Source: Elmis aenea (Eukaryota > Arthropoda > Insecta > Coleoptera > Elmidae). From it: a stretch of DNA of 64,000 bases. The stretch spans positions 6,080,640 to 6,144,639 of the forward strand of contig OX393581.1 in NCBI GenBank assembly GCA_947652605.1. The letters are read 5' to 3'. The notes under the pieces were generated by a model, which worked only from the letters and a program-made list of their open reading frames with translations, had not been told where the DNA came from and made no database searches. Numbering within the stretch: the stretch's first letter is position 1; every line of letters begins with the position of its first letter. The position numbers and the translations under genes are program-made. Shown here one piece after another: positions 21,889 to 33,077 of this stretch.

Positions 21889-23182
21889 TACAGGCCCTTG
21901 CAAAACTTTGTATAAAATTTAAACAAATTAAGGTTGAAGAGGGCTTTTTATAGAAAATAGAAGCAAAAAATAAACAAAAGATACAAAACTCAATTATTTA
22001 CTTATTTAAGTGGTCCATTTATTAATACAAATACACTTAAACAATAAACAATCGTCTTTTTATTTAAGTATTTCTTGTCTAAGTGCAAAACCAGTTTTAA
22101 GATCTCAGTTTAGTTACTAATGCAAATAATAAATAAATAAAAAATAAATTTTTGTTTTTTCGTAAGAAGTAAAACCAAAATAAAAATTTATTTGCAGAAA
22201 CTTTGTGAAACTTCTGTTGACTGAAATTTTCGTATTTGAGGGTAAAGCTTTTAATATTTGTTCGTTGAGATTATTTACTTCAAAAAGTTTTGATACCCTT
22301 TAAAGCACGTACGATAGACTATCTAATAGCCTTCCAGTAATAGAATTTTTTCATGTGCCCGACAGACAATGTTATTATTAATGAAAAACATACCAAATAA
22401 GTGAGATCACAATTAAAACTTCGTTACCATATTTAGCGATAAAAGTGTTTATGTGTCAAGGGCGCCGGCCAAGAGCCGGATGACTGCACGAACCAATTAA
22501 TAACCGACTTGTTTGGACGAGGCGGTGAAAATTTTATTCGGCATGAAAACGCAAATTATGGCTACATGTCACTGAAATTACAAATCATGTCAGAATTGCA
22601 TGACGTTGGACATTTGAAGTCTTTATGCCAAAAGCGATTATCATCAACAAAAAGTCGTTTGCCAGGGATGTATCGAGGGAACGCGAATTTCAAAAAATTG
22701 AACAGTATTTTTCATTAGTTACTGCCTCGAGCCAATCTTAATATACAGGGTGGTCCAAATTCCCTACATTCTTTCAAAGGACTGTTAAGAAATAGAAACA
22801 AATAGGATGCCGATAAAAGGATTAGAACAGGGTGCAATAAAAATTAATCTGGAAAAGGGGGCCGCAATAAAATTTGATAGAAAAAAAAAGGCGCGACAAA
22901 AAGGTTAAAAAAACACTGACCTAAGCAATTTATCTAGATTTTTTATGAAAATGTGTTAATTTTTAGATAACGTTTAATCTTAAACACTACAAAATCAAGG
23001 AAATTATTTGAACAACTAAATCTAGCGGTAATGTTTTACAGAAATTATTAAAATTGACTAAATATTGTCTTTTTCAAAATTTTTAATTTCGCATACAATC
23101 AAACGCAAATAATATCAAACTTTTCTCTAGATATATAACAAAATTGTTAAGTGGAACTTCCATTTTAGTGTTAAAATTGAAT
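21889..23182. other. AT-rich intronic sequence with one orphan element end
   Basis: At 22744-22780 a TA followed by CAGGGTGGTCCAAATTCCC looks like another CAGGGTG-type terminus, but no partner end was found. The open frame 22509-22718 lies in a GC-richer patch (GGGCGCCGGCCAAGAGCCGG upstream) and has no recognised motif. It may be transposon-derived. Confidence 0.45.
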
Positions 23183-23190
23183 GCGTAGTG

Positions 23191-24559
23191 CAGTAGCGGA
23201 CTGGGAAAATCAACCGGCCCGGGAAAAACCTGCTAGACCGGCCCCCAAAAAATTAATAACCAAAAAAAATTTAATTTTAAAATGTTGTCATGTTTAGATA
23301 ATAATAAAATTATTTCTAAAAAATTTCCATGTTCAGTCTCATTGTTCTCTAATGAATTAGCAAATTCCGATCTGTGAGCCCGAAAAGCTAAACCCCTTTG
23401 TCCAATTAGTTTTACAACATCTATAATTCTTTCCAATAGGTACTTGCTTGCGTTCAAGAGCTTTTTTTTTTTGACGTAAGCTTCCTTCATTTGAGAACAT
23501 TAAACCATAAATATCCTCTTTTTTAAGTTTAAGCATATGGTTATAAACGCCATTTTCATGGATCGTATTATTTTCATGTTCTTTATTTGCAGAATATGCT
23601 TACAGTCTTTTATTCTATCATTTACAAACGAACATTCGTTCTTATGTATGCCAAGCACACGGAACAAAATAGAGATTCTGTTTCGAAACAATATGATAAC
23701 CATCGTCTATTTATATTATCATATCTGTAAAATATAAAATTTGGCTTAAATGGCAAATAAGTTGGCAATAGTTGGCTGATAAGGAAGTTTGTTAAAAAAA
23801 TCCTCAAAATTTTGACTTGTTGGTGTTGTGAAATAACTAGCTGATACATTCAAAATTTTTGTTACTTCATAAGTTAGACTTGAACATGACGACTTTGCGT
23901 TGATAATCGACGTTTAAATGTTGTCTGTTTCAACGGGGCAGATTATATTGTCTTCGTTTGTCGAATTTGATGAATGCAAATCTTGATCAATGTTAGATTT
24001 TTCAACATCAGGTGCACTAACTTTAGAAGTTAAAGCAAACAAATCACTTAACTTGAAACTTTTTTTAGCAGCTTCGTGAAGTACTTTTTGCCTTTTCTCT
24101 TTCTCTTTTTGAAATTTTCTTTTTTCCCTTTTTCCTTGATTAAAAACTATAACCAGAATAATCACAATCTCACAATGAATGTAAAGATCAGTCTGCATTT
24201 ATTAAGTTTAATAATTGTTTATTAATTACTAAAATATTAAAACTAAAATTATAGTAAGGTATAATATAATATCAATATCACTTGGTGCTCAAAAACACAG
24301 CCCGGACGGTGAAATTTAACGAAAACGTCGGACATAGCAGAGACACAAATCAGAGACGTAGTCAGCTTATAAAACTTGGGAGGGCCAGGGGTACAAAAAT
24401 TATGCGATGTTGTAACTTATTCTTTATTTATTACTAAGCGAAATAATAATGTTGCATAATTTTTTCATAAAAATCATAACAAGTACTGTGGGTCGCGGCC
24501 TCAGAGCGACCGGCGCACCGGAATTCCTCCCGGTGTCCCGTCGACCCAGTCTGCCACTG
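23191..24559 (-). mobile_element. hAT element with TTF-type zinc finger, deletion derivative
   Basis: The ends CAGTAGCGGACTGGG and (inverted) CAGTGGCAGACTGGG match. They are flanked by GCGTAGTG (23183-23190) and GTGTAGTG (24560-24567), an 8-bp target duplication with one difference. The minus strand carries remnants of a TTF-finger hAT transposase. At 1369 bp it is well short of a full element. Confidence 0.88.
23236..24140 (-). pseudogene. TTF-zinc-finger hAT transposase fragments
   Basis: Read on the minus strand: a lysine-rich N-terminus (KREKRKFQKEKEKRQKVLHE, 24060-24140), then RRWLSYCFETESLFCSVCLAY around 23650-23730, the W-x-x-Y...FC-x-x-C core of the TTF finger. The last piece is ERIIDVVKLIGQRGLAFRAH with NFLEIILLLSKHD (23290-23430), the segment that follows the finger. 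Frameshifts separate the pieces. The catalytic RNase-H-like core and the dimerisation domain are missing. Confidence 0.8.
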
Positions 24560-24567
24560 GTGTAGTG

Positions 24568-25611
24568 GTGGCAGTGCTTATAAACATTATTTTTAACAAA
24601 TTAATCCAAAAGACAATGCTCAATGTATAATAATTTGCTACAGCTTCTTTCATTAATTAAACTTGGTCCGGTACTGCCAGTATCTTCTGCACAATGTAGG
24701 ACAGCACAGGTTAAGGCTATCGGCCGCCGATAATCTGCAGTAGGGCCAACGTAAATTTCAATAGCTCAAAAGAACAGTTAGAAACTTTATTCAAATGCAT
24801 CGTAGATATTTAGCATTTTAATTTGATTTTAATATTTAATATACTTATTTGTAACTGCACCGGCTTGTTTACCAAACCCACATACAAACCAAATATTTCC
24901 ATCCTACACGCATATAGGTTTACGACTTTTTTATGTGTGTAAAAGTGAAGAAATTTCCGAGCGTGTTAATTTAAATACGACGCCAAATTGAAGTTCGAGG
25001 CCCAATTTGCGCGGGCCTAATTAGAAAGTTTTATACCAGGAACGAAAGAAAACCGTGTCTTATAATTATTTATACATTAGACGAAATTACACCTTGAATT
25101 TTGATAATGCAGATAAGCCGAATGTATAACGGCTAGCGGTGGAAATACCTCGAGGTAATCTTGTAAACAACAATGTGCCAAATAAATCCGTTGCCGACGA
25201 CATGTCTTGCACAAACAAAACGTGCTTTGCTTAAGAATCCGAACGCTTTTGAATCCAATCAAAGGATTATTTAAATAAGCATAAAGTTGCATTTTGACAA
25301 GTTTAAACGAGGCTAATAAACAAAATTGACAGGATTAACATCTTATATCTTCTTGGAGATAACCACACATATGTGTTTACACACAGACTTCAACAAATTG
25401 AGACATATAACGCGTATATCATTAAACAATGTCTAAATCACTTTAAGGTTAACTACTTAAAAAAAAAACAACGTGATAATTCAATTGTTTTGTTTAAAGT
25501 CTTATCCATGTAACTAAGTCAAGGTTTGTTTAAATCTAAAATAGCGGCTTTACTGTTAAGAAAGTCGTTCTTAAATGTTTAGGATATAAAAAAGCTAAAA
25601 AATTTGAGATA
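24568..25611. other. Intronic sequence, nothing recognised
   Basis: It appears single-copy and AT-rich. The minus open frame at 25077-25292 has several cysteines but no family pattern. Confidence 0.5.
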
Positions 25612-25613
25612 TA

Positions 25614-26296
25614 CAGGGTGTTCCAAAGGTTCTTTAACATCACAATTCCTGTTAGTTTTTAAAAATAACACTAACAAACCTTATAGAGGGTGATTGAAAT
25701 TTGAGTTTAAGCATTGGGATCTCGCTTATTGTAATAGCTAGAGTATAGGTTTAAATTTGGCAAAGTTGCTAAATTTGGTGCTTATTAATAATCCAAAGAG
25801 AAATTGGAAATATCTCAAACGGTCCCCGAGAAAATCAGGAAAAACTGGAAAATACGATTTTTTTAAATCGCCTCTAACTCCTTTGGAGTGTGAAATATTT
25901 CAAATGTGTAAAAACATTGCCGAAGAAACTTTTTAAGCCGAATCGGATCGTAGTCACAAATTTTTCCTAGATCGATTCGTTTTTGTTTTATGACAACTAA
26001 CTTTGCTTTTTCTTATGGGCGCAATTTTTACTATTTAATCAAATAGCATTTATTTTTCTGAATTCATTGACGTATCACACATGGTATTTTACTTCTTCAT
26101 TCATTGTCCAATTTAAAAAAAGGGTTTTAAACAATAACCATTATAAATCAGGTAGGCTTGTCGTTGTAGTTTATGTTGTTTCCATAACAACCAATCCACA
26201 AACTAAATGTTTTGAAAGCCTATTACTTGCCAAATTTAAACCTATACTCTAGCTATTATAATAAGCGAGATCCCCATACTTAAACTCGAACGTTTA
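25614..26296. mobile_element. CAGGGTGTTCCAAAGG element with inverted subterminal arms
   Basis: It begins at TA-CAGGGTGTTCCAAAGG. An arm reads TTTGAGTTTAAGCATTGGGA, TCTCGCTTATTGTAATAGC and AGAGTATAGGTTTAAATTTG. The right side carries the mirror of this arm (CAAATTTAAACCTATACTCT, AGCTATTATAATAAGCGAGA, TCCCCATACTTAAACTCGAA). The outermost right end has decayed. Relatives lie at 21772-21886 and 30416-31658. Confidence 0.75.
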
Positions 26297-28960
26297 ACGT
26301 TTTTGTCATTTAAAAGTCATTTTAAATAACCACTTTATTTAAGGGAAATAAAGTTAGACTACAAACTCATGCTCCTCCAATTTTTTATCTTTAAGTTGCT
26401 GCATTATTTTTTAATCCATACAAAATCTATGAACTTAATAATTAAATATTTTTAGATACTTTATTCCTTTTTGTACAAATCAGAAAATATATTTTTTAAA
26501 GGTATAAGTTTCTAGGGCCAAATTATTTTTTTTTTTTATTAACATACAAATTACTGCATTTTATTTGTTAATTAAATTGTTAAGCAACATGCTGTCTACA
26601 TTTTTACAAATAATTATGAACTTGTGATTAAGTACATTATTTTTTATTGCTTCATTAAATTAATTATAAAGTAATTCACACATTGAAAACAATTTCGTCA
26701 TAAAATTTTTACTTCTATAATTTATTACTCATATAAGAATTTTAATACTAAAATGATTTAATATTTGATGTGTTTTGGCAGGTGTCTTGTGTTCGTTATA
26801 TAATTTTTTTTAATGCAGACGAAAGCTTAAAGTAGTTAAACAAACTAAGATATTCATTAAATTTGATTTAACCTTGCATTCATAATAAATTTCATTGTTT
26901 GCTTTTTCATATCCCCGTTATAATAGATTAATTACTTATTCAAATAAAGATAGCGCTCGGGTCTTGCACAAATGTGTCTGTTTTTAGTTTAAAAAAAGCA
27001 TGATCATTTCAGTATTTAAGCATTAAGGTTGGAAGACAAGTGACTATATTCGTTTGTTTAGCCATGAACCCAAGTCACTTAGGTCAAATCGTGATATTAG
27101 TAAAATGTCAAATCGTTTAGAAAATGTCTTTAAATGTTTTTAGCTTTTGCAGTAGCCGTGGGCAAAGAGTATCTTCACATTCATATCGGTTCTAGTATTT
27201 ATACATACTTTGAGTATCTTGAGATACAATAATCAAAAGTATTTTGTTTCAATTTTTTTCTTCAATTTAATAAAAACTATTGAATGAATTAGAAAACGAT
27301 TAGGTTAAAGAAAGTTTTTGAAATAATTTTCTGTTTAAATTATAACAAAGTATGTTTTCGTTTGCGAATTTTTAAACAATTTTCCTGTGCTCACTTTATA
27401 TTTTACGCTTCGTTTGACAGTAGCTAGTATTAAAATATATTAATAATATTGGAAGATTACATAAAAATTCTATTGAGCAAAGTAGATTACGAGACTTTGC
27501 AATATTATCACTTGAATATTAAGAAGCTTTTTATAGATTTCCCTAACGATATTGCAAAAGTCTGAACGTTTTTAATTTTCCACATTTTAAGTTTTTTAGT
27601 GTAATAAGAGAGTTTTGTTAAAAATAATATATTGATTGTTTATCAAAGTTTCCTAACCAACATTCTTCTTTTCCTTACCATTTTCTTTACAATTTTTGGG
27701 CATTTTATAGAACAATTTGCTACAAACACCCAATAATTTTTATTCACTGTAGTTTGCAATTTGTACCTTGTTCTTGTAAAACTGGCGTGCTTATAATTGT
27801 ATTCGCATTTACTTTCTCAAATTATTAAATTTTGACACGCGAAATTGTTGGTTTCTTTCCGAGAAACAAATTAAAGGTTGTATTTTTCCATTGTTTGTAA
27901 TAATCTAGTGTGTGGTATGAAAAAAAAAAAAACTATAACCAAATCATTTCGTAGCTCTCACAAATTTCTTCTGATCCACCTTGACTCGAATAATCAAACG
28001 CATGACCCAGCAACAGATATCGAGTCAGTATTGTTCTGCACATTTCTCCTGCAACGATTTCAATATTCCGTATCATCTGCTATAGAAAGACCACATCAAA
28101 TTACACGTTCCTACCATGTAATTTACGTCTAAATGGCGCACATCCTAGTAATCTAGGACCATTATCACGGCCTTTATACGTTCATTTGTAAATCACTTGA
28201 TCGTATGTGTCGTGCTCTTGGAAGTAAAAGTAAAGCCGTGATTAATAAGCTTATAATTAGGAGTTTTAAAACGGCGACCTTCAACTTGCCCGTACAATTT
28301 TAAGAATAATGTAACATGTGTATGACTCGTTAATAAAAACGGGGCGACGCTTCGATGTTACATCAACTTTTACTAAATTTATGCACAGGAACAAAAGATA
28401 GCATCGCGAAAGCTAACTGTTGGTAAATATTTACCATAGAGGTATTTGCAAAAGTTCTGTGCACTAACTGTGCAAAGGAGTTTGCAATTGCAGTCAGAAA
28501 TTCCATTGCTAAAATATTAGGAATTATGAATTATTTTGACTAAACTAGACTGCTTTGAGACAAAAAGATCAAATTAAGTTCTATCCATTGTATCATAATC
28601 TTTTTTTCTTTTTAAAAATTAAACGACACTGGGTGATTGATTGGAACCAGGCATTAAAAATATATGAAGAATGAAAAAGGGTATTGATCTGAAATTTTGG
28701 TTATGACTATAATGGCTTATGATCTGTTTAATGAATATATTTTCAAGATGGCAACACTTCCGGAAATACCGGAAGTTGACGACTATGCAATGGTCCATTT
28801 TTTACTGCATTTTTGGATTTAACTCGTTATTTTAGAGGGACCTTTGATAGCATTCCCTATACCTAAGTGCAGTCGTTTTTTAGATTTTTTGACTTTAATG
28901 AAAATTTTCTGATTGTCATCGTGATGCTTAATATTATCTACCGCCGCCATTTTTGAAGAG
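26297..28960. other. Long AT-rich intronic tract
   Basis: No exon or RNA gene was seen. At 27150 CAGTAGCCGTGGGCAAAG resembles a lone hAT end without a partner. Positions 28700-28960 look like element interior (ACACTTCCGGAAATACCGGA, a palindrome) without visible termini. Confidence 0.45.
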
Positions 28961-28961
28961 A

Positions 28962-29120
28962 AAACTCATCACCATGACAACCTGCTACTTTCCGGCCTAG
29001 GCTAGTGAAGACAACTCATTACCATGGCAACGAGTTACTTTTTGGCCTAGGCCAGTAAATATGTATTTTCCAGCCTTAAAATTGTTCGGAACTGTACTGA
29101 TTTTCTGGACGGACGCAGGA
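28962..29120. repeat. Repeat with two tandem CCATGACAAC/CCATGGCAAC units
   Basis: AACTCATCACCATGACAACC (near 28965) and AACTCATTACCATGGCAACG (near 29011) are each followed by a GGCCTAGGC string and lie about 46 bp apart. The second unit extends as the repeat also found at 18873-18990. It ends about 90 bp downstream (Daam sense) of the Daam ATG exon, inside intron 1. Confidence 0.6.
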
Positions 29121-29206
29121 AAACAATATTATGAGAAGTTTTTTCATTGTTTCGATAGTTTTATGTGAGTTTATTATAAATATTCTTTTAAAAAAAAGGT
29201 ACTTAC

Positions 29207-29251
29207 TTGTAGGCAGCCGCACCAGCCGCGGCGCGAGCGCACGGCCGGCAT
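29207..29251 (-). CDS. Daam: Daam formin, first coding exon (ATG exon)
   Basis: Fifteen codons read MPAVRSRRGWCGCLQ and run directly into the donor GTAAGTACC in phase 0. The phase-0 acceptor at 982 continues with DDEPPEITYC. DAAM-family formins start with a short basic, cysteine-containing leader just before the P-E-I-T-Y segment, so the ATG is well placed. The exon is GC-rich, unlike its surroundings, which supports real coding sequence. A hAT element lies 230 bp upstream. Confidence 0.87.
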
Positions 29252-29344
29252 GGCTGGACAATACAGTCGAGGCAGGGCGTTCGTTATGCTATCCCAGTCT
29301 GGCAATTTTACAGAAGGTACTTTGAGTGAACACTTTGGTAACCC
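29252..29344 (-). other. Daam: Probable Daam 5' UTR part of the ATG exon
   Basis: On the minus strand a strong acceptor (CTTTTTTTTTGTTCCAG) precedes 93 nt leading to the ATG, suggesting a 138-nt internal exon (29207-29344) with further non-coding exon(s) upstream. Alternatively the exon is the true first exon and the pyrimidine run is fortuitous. The sequence contains no TATA box at a useful distance. Confidence 0.5.
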
Positions 29345-29577
29345 CTGGAACAAAAAAAAAGATAAATCAACAAATGTAGCTAAAACTACTTGCACAACAC
29401 AAAAAAATCAAAGACGAGACAAGCCAATGCTAAATTACACATAGCAATTACAGTATTGTTCGTAGACTACTTTTAGAGAAAAAACAATAAAATGCATCTT
29501 GGTCCAAATTTTTTCTTAACTCTTCGTCTCTTATTTGCTCACCACTTGCTTCTTCAAAAACTTTTTAATGCTACAAT

Positions 29578-30001
29578 CGGGGGGTTTGGAGCGGAGCACG
29601 GAGCAGTGGAGCAATGCCCGGAGCATGAGCGGAGTCCGGAGCAAATAATTTTGATTGCCCCACTGCTCCAATTTATTATGTAAAATTTAAATAAAACTAC
29701 TTTTTTTCTCTTTTTTTTCAACCTTTGAAGATCAATAATTTGTTGTTACAAACATTTATTTAACTTCACATATTTGTTAGGGTCAAATAATGTAATTTTT
29801 GACTAACTTCCACATATCCGATAAAAACAAATTTTTTAATTTAAAAAAATATATTAACAATATTTGGAGCATAGAGCGGAGCTGAAGCGGAGCTGGAGCG
29901 GAGCTGGAGCGGAGCTGGAGCGAAGCTGAATCAGACATTTTGATGCCGAAGCGAATCTGGAGCGGAGCAATTAAAAAGTTGGACAGCTCCAAAAACCCCT
30001 G
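29578..30001. mobile_element. hAT-like MITE with GGAGCG repeats and exact 8-bp TSD
   Basis: The ends CGGGGGGTTTGGAGC and (inverted) CAGGGGTTTTTGGAGC match. GCTACAAT flanks both sides exactly (29570-29577 and 30002-30009). Both subterminal regions consist of degenerate GGAGCG(GAGCT) hexamer arrays facing each other. It is 424 bp with no coding sequence, inserted upstream of the Daam ATG exon. Confidence 0.9.
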
Positions 30002-30009
30002 GCTACAAT

Positions 30010-30415
30010 AACCGAATTCAGCTAAAATTGTAAAATTACTCAATTTCATGAATATTTCTTTATGTTACAGCAAAATAATAAATATTTTTTACACCACAGT
30101 ATATCACAATTGAAGTGGAAAGTCTTTGCAAAATTGTTCTTATAGTATCTACTTATATTACCTACATACCTATCATTTATTTTATTTTCATGATCTTAGA
30201 TATTATTATTAAATTGTATGGATTGAAATAAGAAAAGTAGTGACTAATTAAAATATACAAATCTCGTACTCCTTTCGAGAGTTTAGTCTTACCAGCGCAT
30301 CCCTTCGGACAAGTTTAGGGTAGTCTTCAACAGATTAAAAACGCTAAAGTAATATAAAAAAGTTTTCCCCTTTCGCGTGGCCCGAGGAGTACGCGTTCAC
30401 AATTTGGTAAACACT
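30010..30415. other. AT-rich sequence, nothing recognised
   Basis: A short inverted pair (CGTACTCCT near 30267, AGGAGTACG near 30386) was seen, but no gene or element border. Confidence 0.4.
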
Positions 30416-31658
30416 GAGCTAGAGCATAGGTTTGAATTTGGCAAAGCTGATAAATTGTACGCTCATTAATATTATCCAGATTTCGCACATCCACAGTAAT
30501 TCAACTAAGCGGACCTTAATAATTTAATTAATATTGTTAAAAGTGCGCATAGGTACGTATAGCGCATAGCGAGAGAGACTTCAATAGCAGATCATGCAAC
30601 GAACCCGCTCTGTGCGAACTCAGTTCCAACACCTACATCTTGCTTATTATTTGAGATGGAGCATATGTTTTAATTTAGAAAATCTGTTAAATTTTATGCC
30701 TAATAATAATCGAAAAAGTACGCATACTTATACGTATAGCGCATAGCGAGAGAGACTTCAATAGAAGATCAAGCGACGAACCCGCTCAGTGCGGACTCAG
30801 TTCCAACACCTACATCTTGCTTATTATTTGAGATAGAGCATATGTTTTAATTTAGAAAATCTGTTAAATTTTATGCCTAATAATAATCGAAAGAGTACGC
30901 ATACGTATACGTATAGCGCATAGCGAGAGAGACTTCAATAGCAGATCAAGCGACGAACCCGCTCTGTGCGAACTCAGTTCCAACACCTACATCTTGCTTA
31001 TTATTTGAGATAGAGCACGTTTCAATTTAGAAAATCTGTTAAATTTTATGCCTAATAATAACACAAAGAGAAATTCAAAATATATCAGACAGTTATCGTG
31101 AAAACTTGAAAAACCTAAAAATTGTATTTTAGAAAATCTACTTTAACTTTCTATCGCACCACGTTTTTAAAATATGTTGATACATTTTCTGGTAATTGTT
31201 TTTAGCCGCATCTAATAGTGATCACCATTATTCCTACATCGATTTCCTTTTTCCTACGAGTGCTAAGTTACTTTGTCTCCCGCGAGCGAATTTTTGTTAT
31301 TCACCATCGAATGGAATTTTGTTTTTTCAACTCAACGTCATACGACATATTATGGTATATTAGTTTTACATTCATGAACGACTGAAAATTGTGTGTTGTA
31401 AATTAATTTAGCGATCATAAACAAAACTTAATGTAGAAAAAATGGTTAATCGCCCCATCCAATGCGGCTCAAGTAGTTGCTACAGAAATGTATGTACACT
31501 TTTCAGACATTTTGCACAGTGAAGAAGTCCAAGACGATTTCTCAAACTTTAGTTGTTCCCAGTTTTGCCGAAAACTGTTCCATATTTTGCAAAGTTTTTT
31601 TCGGACTTTTAATTGGCATAAAATTAAGCAGCTTTGCAAAATTTAAACCTATGGTTTA
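30416..31658. mobile_element. Expanded copy of the 25614-family element
   Basis: The left part (AGCTAGAGCATAGGTTTGAA, TTTGGCAAAGCTG) matches the inner arm of the 25614 element. The right end (CAGCTTTGCAAAATTTAAAC, CTATGG) is its mirror. The interior after 31060 (AAAGAGAAATTCAAAATATA...) aligns with the interior at 25795. A 177-bp tandem array lies in between. Outer termini with CAGGGTG were not found for this copy. The next element starts immediately at 31661. Confidence 0.65.
30546..31060. repeat. Tandem array, period 177 bp, about 2.9 copies
   Basis: AGCGCATAGCGAGAGAGACT recurs at 30561, 30738 and 30915, exactly 177 bp apart each time. The unit also holds ACGAACCCGCTC, TTCCAACACCTACATCTTGC and a 60-bp piece of the host element arm. 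Copies differ at a few percent of positions. Confidence 0.92.
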
Positions 31659-31660
31659 TA

Positions 31661-31735
31661 CAGGGTGTGTATAAATTGGCGGAAGCGCCACACGTGGCGA
31701 TGTTCTTCGTAAAATTCTAAGTCAAAAATCTTAAT
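31661..31735. mobile_element. Truncated end of the 4237-family element
   Basis: After TA (31659-31660) the sequence CAGGGTGTGTATAAATTGGC, GGAAGCGCCACACGTGGCGA, TGTTCTTCGTAAAATTC matches the arms of 4237-4801. It stops near 31735, where a LINE tail begins. Confidence 0.85.
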
Positions 31736-31737
31736 AC

Positions 31738-31880
31738 AGGAGCGGATAGAAACATCAAATGGAAAGACATAAAAAATCTAGCACAAGACAGAAAAACATG
31801 AGAAAAGGTCAGCACAACACAACTCAACAGTCCTACACCCAACAGTAGAAGGACTCATGACTAAATAAATAAAATAAAAG
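31738..31880 (+). pseudogene. LINE 3' tail (AGTAGAAGGACTCATGACTA family)
   Basis: This short 5'-truncated piece (ATCAAATGGAAAGACATAAA ... CTAGCACAAGACAGAAAAAC ... CAACAGTAGAAGGACTCATG) matches the last 120 bp of the LINE at 46199 and ends in a TAAATAAA-like tail. Same 3' end as 38175-38212, 47325-47375 and 48628 (inverted). Confidence 0.85.
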
Positions 31881-33077
31881 CATTACTTTTGGAGAAATTA
31901 TCAGCAAACGATTAACGCTTGGCCATAGAAGGGACACTTAGTGGTTGCGGTTACTTCATGGACGTCCAGTATACTTAAACATACCGTTTTACCGACAGGA
32001 ATTGCAAAAACGATCGTCAAGAAGTTTTAGTTTAAAAGTAACAGTGAACGCTCACGGAGAAGGCTCGTATTTTATCGCAAAAAAAAATACCTTCACTAGT
32101 ATACATCTGCCAATCTTACCATAAACGTGTCCAATTTTTCAGATTGAAACACCAGCGCGGTTAATAACGGTAAATTAACGCTAGTTCTTCAAACGCCAAG
32201 TGATTAGCACTCAACTAATAATTACGGATATACTGTAACGATAAACTCTCTCCATTATGACAGCGTGAAAAAATAAACAAGTGCCCACAAGTACTTCAAA
32301 TAGCTGGTATTGTAATCTAAAATGTGCGCATGCATGTCACTGTCAGCGATAGCCGGGGGCCTTAAGCACAGAAACCCACTAATGAAACAAGTTCAAAACA
32401 AAACTGCACCTACTGGAAGTCGCCCAACATGAACTAAACAAAAATTTACATACTAGGTAAACTCACTCGCATCAAGAGCAATTGAACTCCCAACTTCCTT
32501 CCCCCTGTATTAACAATCTTGACACGGATAATATACAAGAAAATGCACTTAGGGGAAAATGTGCCGCATTATGTTGACAGTTTCGAGTAGAGATCATTTT
32601 CAAGTAACGCGTTTCTTGTACGACATGACCCGGCAAAAAGTTGAAAGAACCGAGAACACGCAATGAAAGAAAGTTATAAAAGCAATTAGCAATTCAGAAC
32701 GACGATAATTAGAGAGATGAGAGCAATTCGTTTTGGGTTCGTTTGCATAAAGGCTTTGTTCGGATTCTATACAACTTGTTTTTACTAAAAAAAGATTTTG
32801 CACTTTAATGGATTTCTCTATTTGCATATTAGGATAAATAGCTATTAAGATATACGTGCTTTCATTCATGTCTAGCCTTTACGACTGTACAGCGCGAAAT
32901 ATACTATTTGCTTAGAAAATAAATTGGCTAAATTATAAATATGCTCATTTTTATTCGTGTTATCAAACATACAAATACTTTTACTGCCAATAACTAATAA
33001 ACAAAAAAAATTGCTAGTAATTTTGAAGCTTATTTGAAATATTTAAATCATGTACTCACTAATTTTACACATGTTTT
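31881..33077. other. Apparently single-copy sequence, nothing recognised
   Basis: It is somewhat less AT-rich than its neighbours. Open frames at 32472-32663 and 32600-32869 (minus) have no motif. No element ends were seen. Confidence 0.45.

Larger units (their letters stand above)
983..29206 (-). other. Daam: Daam intron 1 (28.2 kb)
   Basis: The intron is delimited by the GTAAGT donor next to the ATG exon and the TTTCAG acceptor of the second exon. It holds two tRNA-Lys genes, at least three hAT elements, a mariner with both ends, Tigger, LINE and short inverted-repeat elements, and a GC-richer island at 9.06-9.48 kb. A long first intron fits a developmentally regulated formin gene. Alternative internal first exons cannot be excluded, but I could not identify one. 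Confidence 0.8.

Noticed and set aside
22509..22718. 69-codon frame in a GC-richer patch
   Set aside because: No recognisable motif and no splice-site support; could be a transposon remnant.
27150..27260. CAGTAGCCGTGGGCAAAGAG as a hAT end
   Set aside because: No partner end; only a lone similarity to hAT termini.
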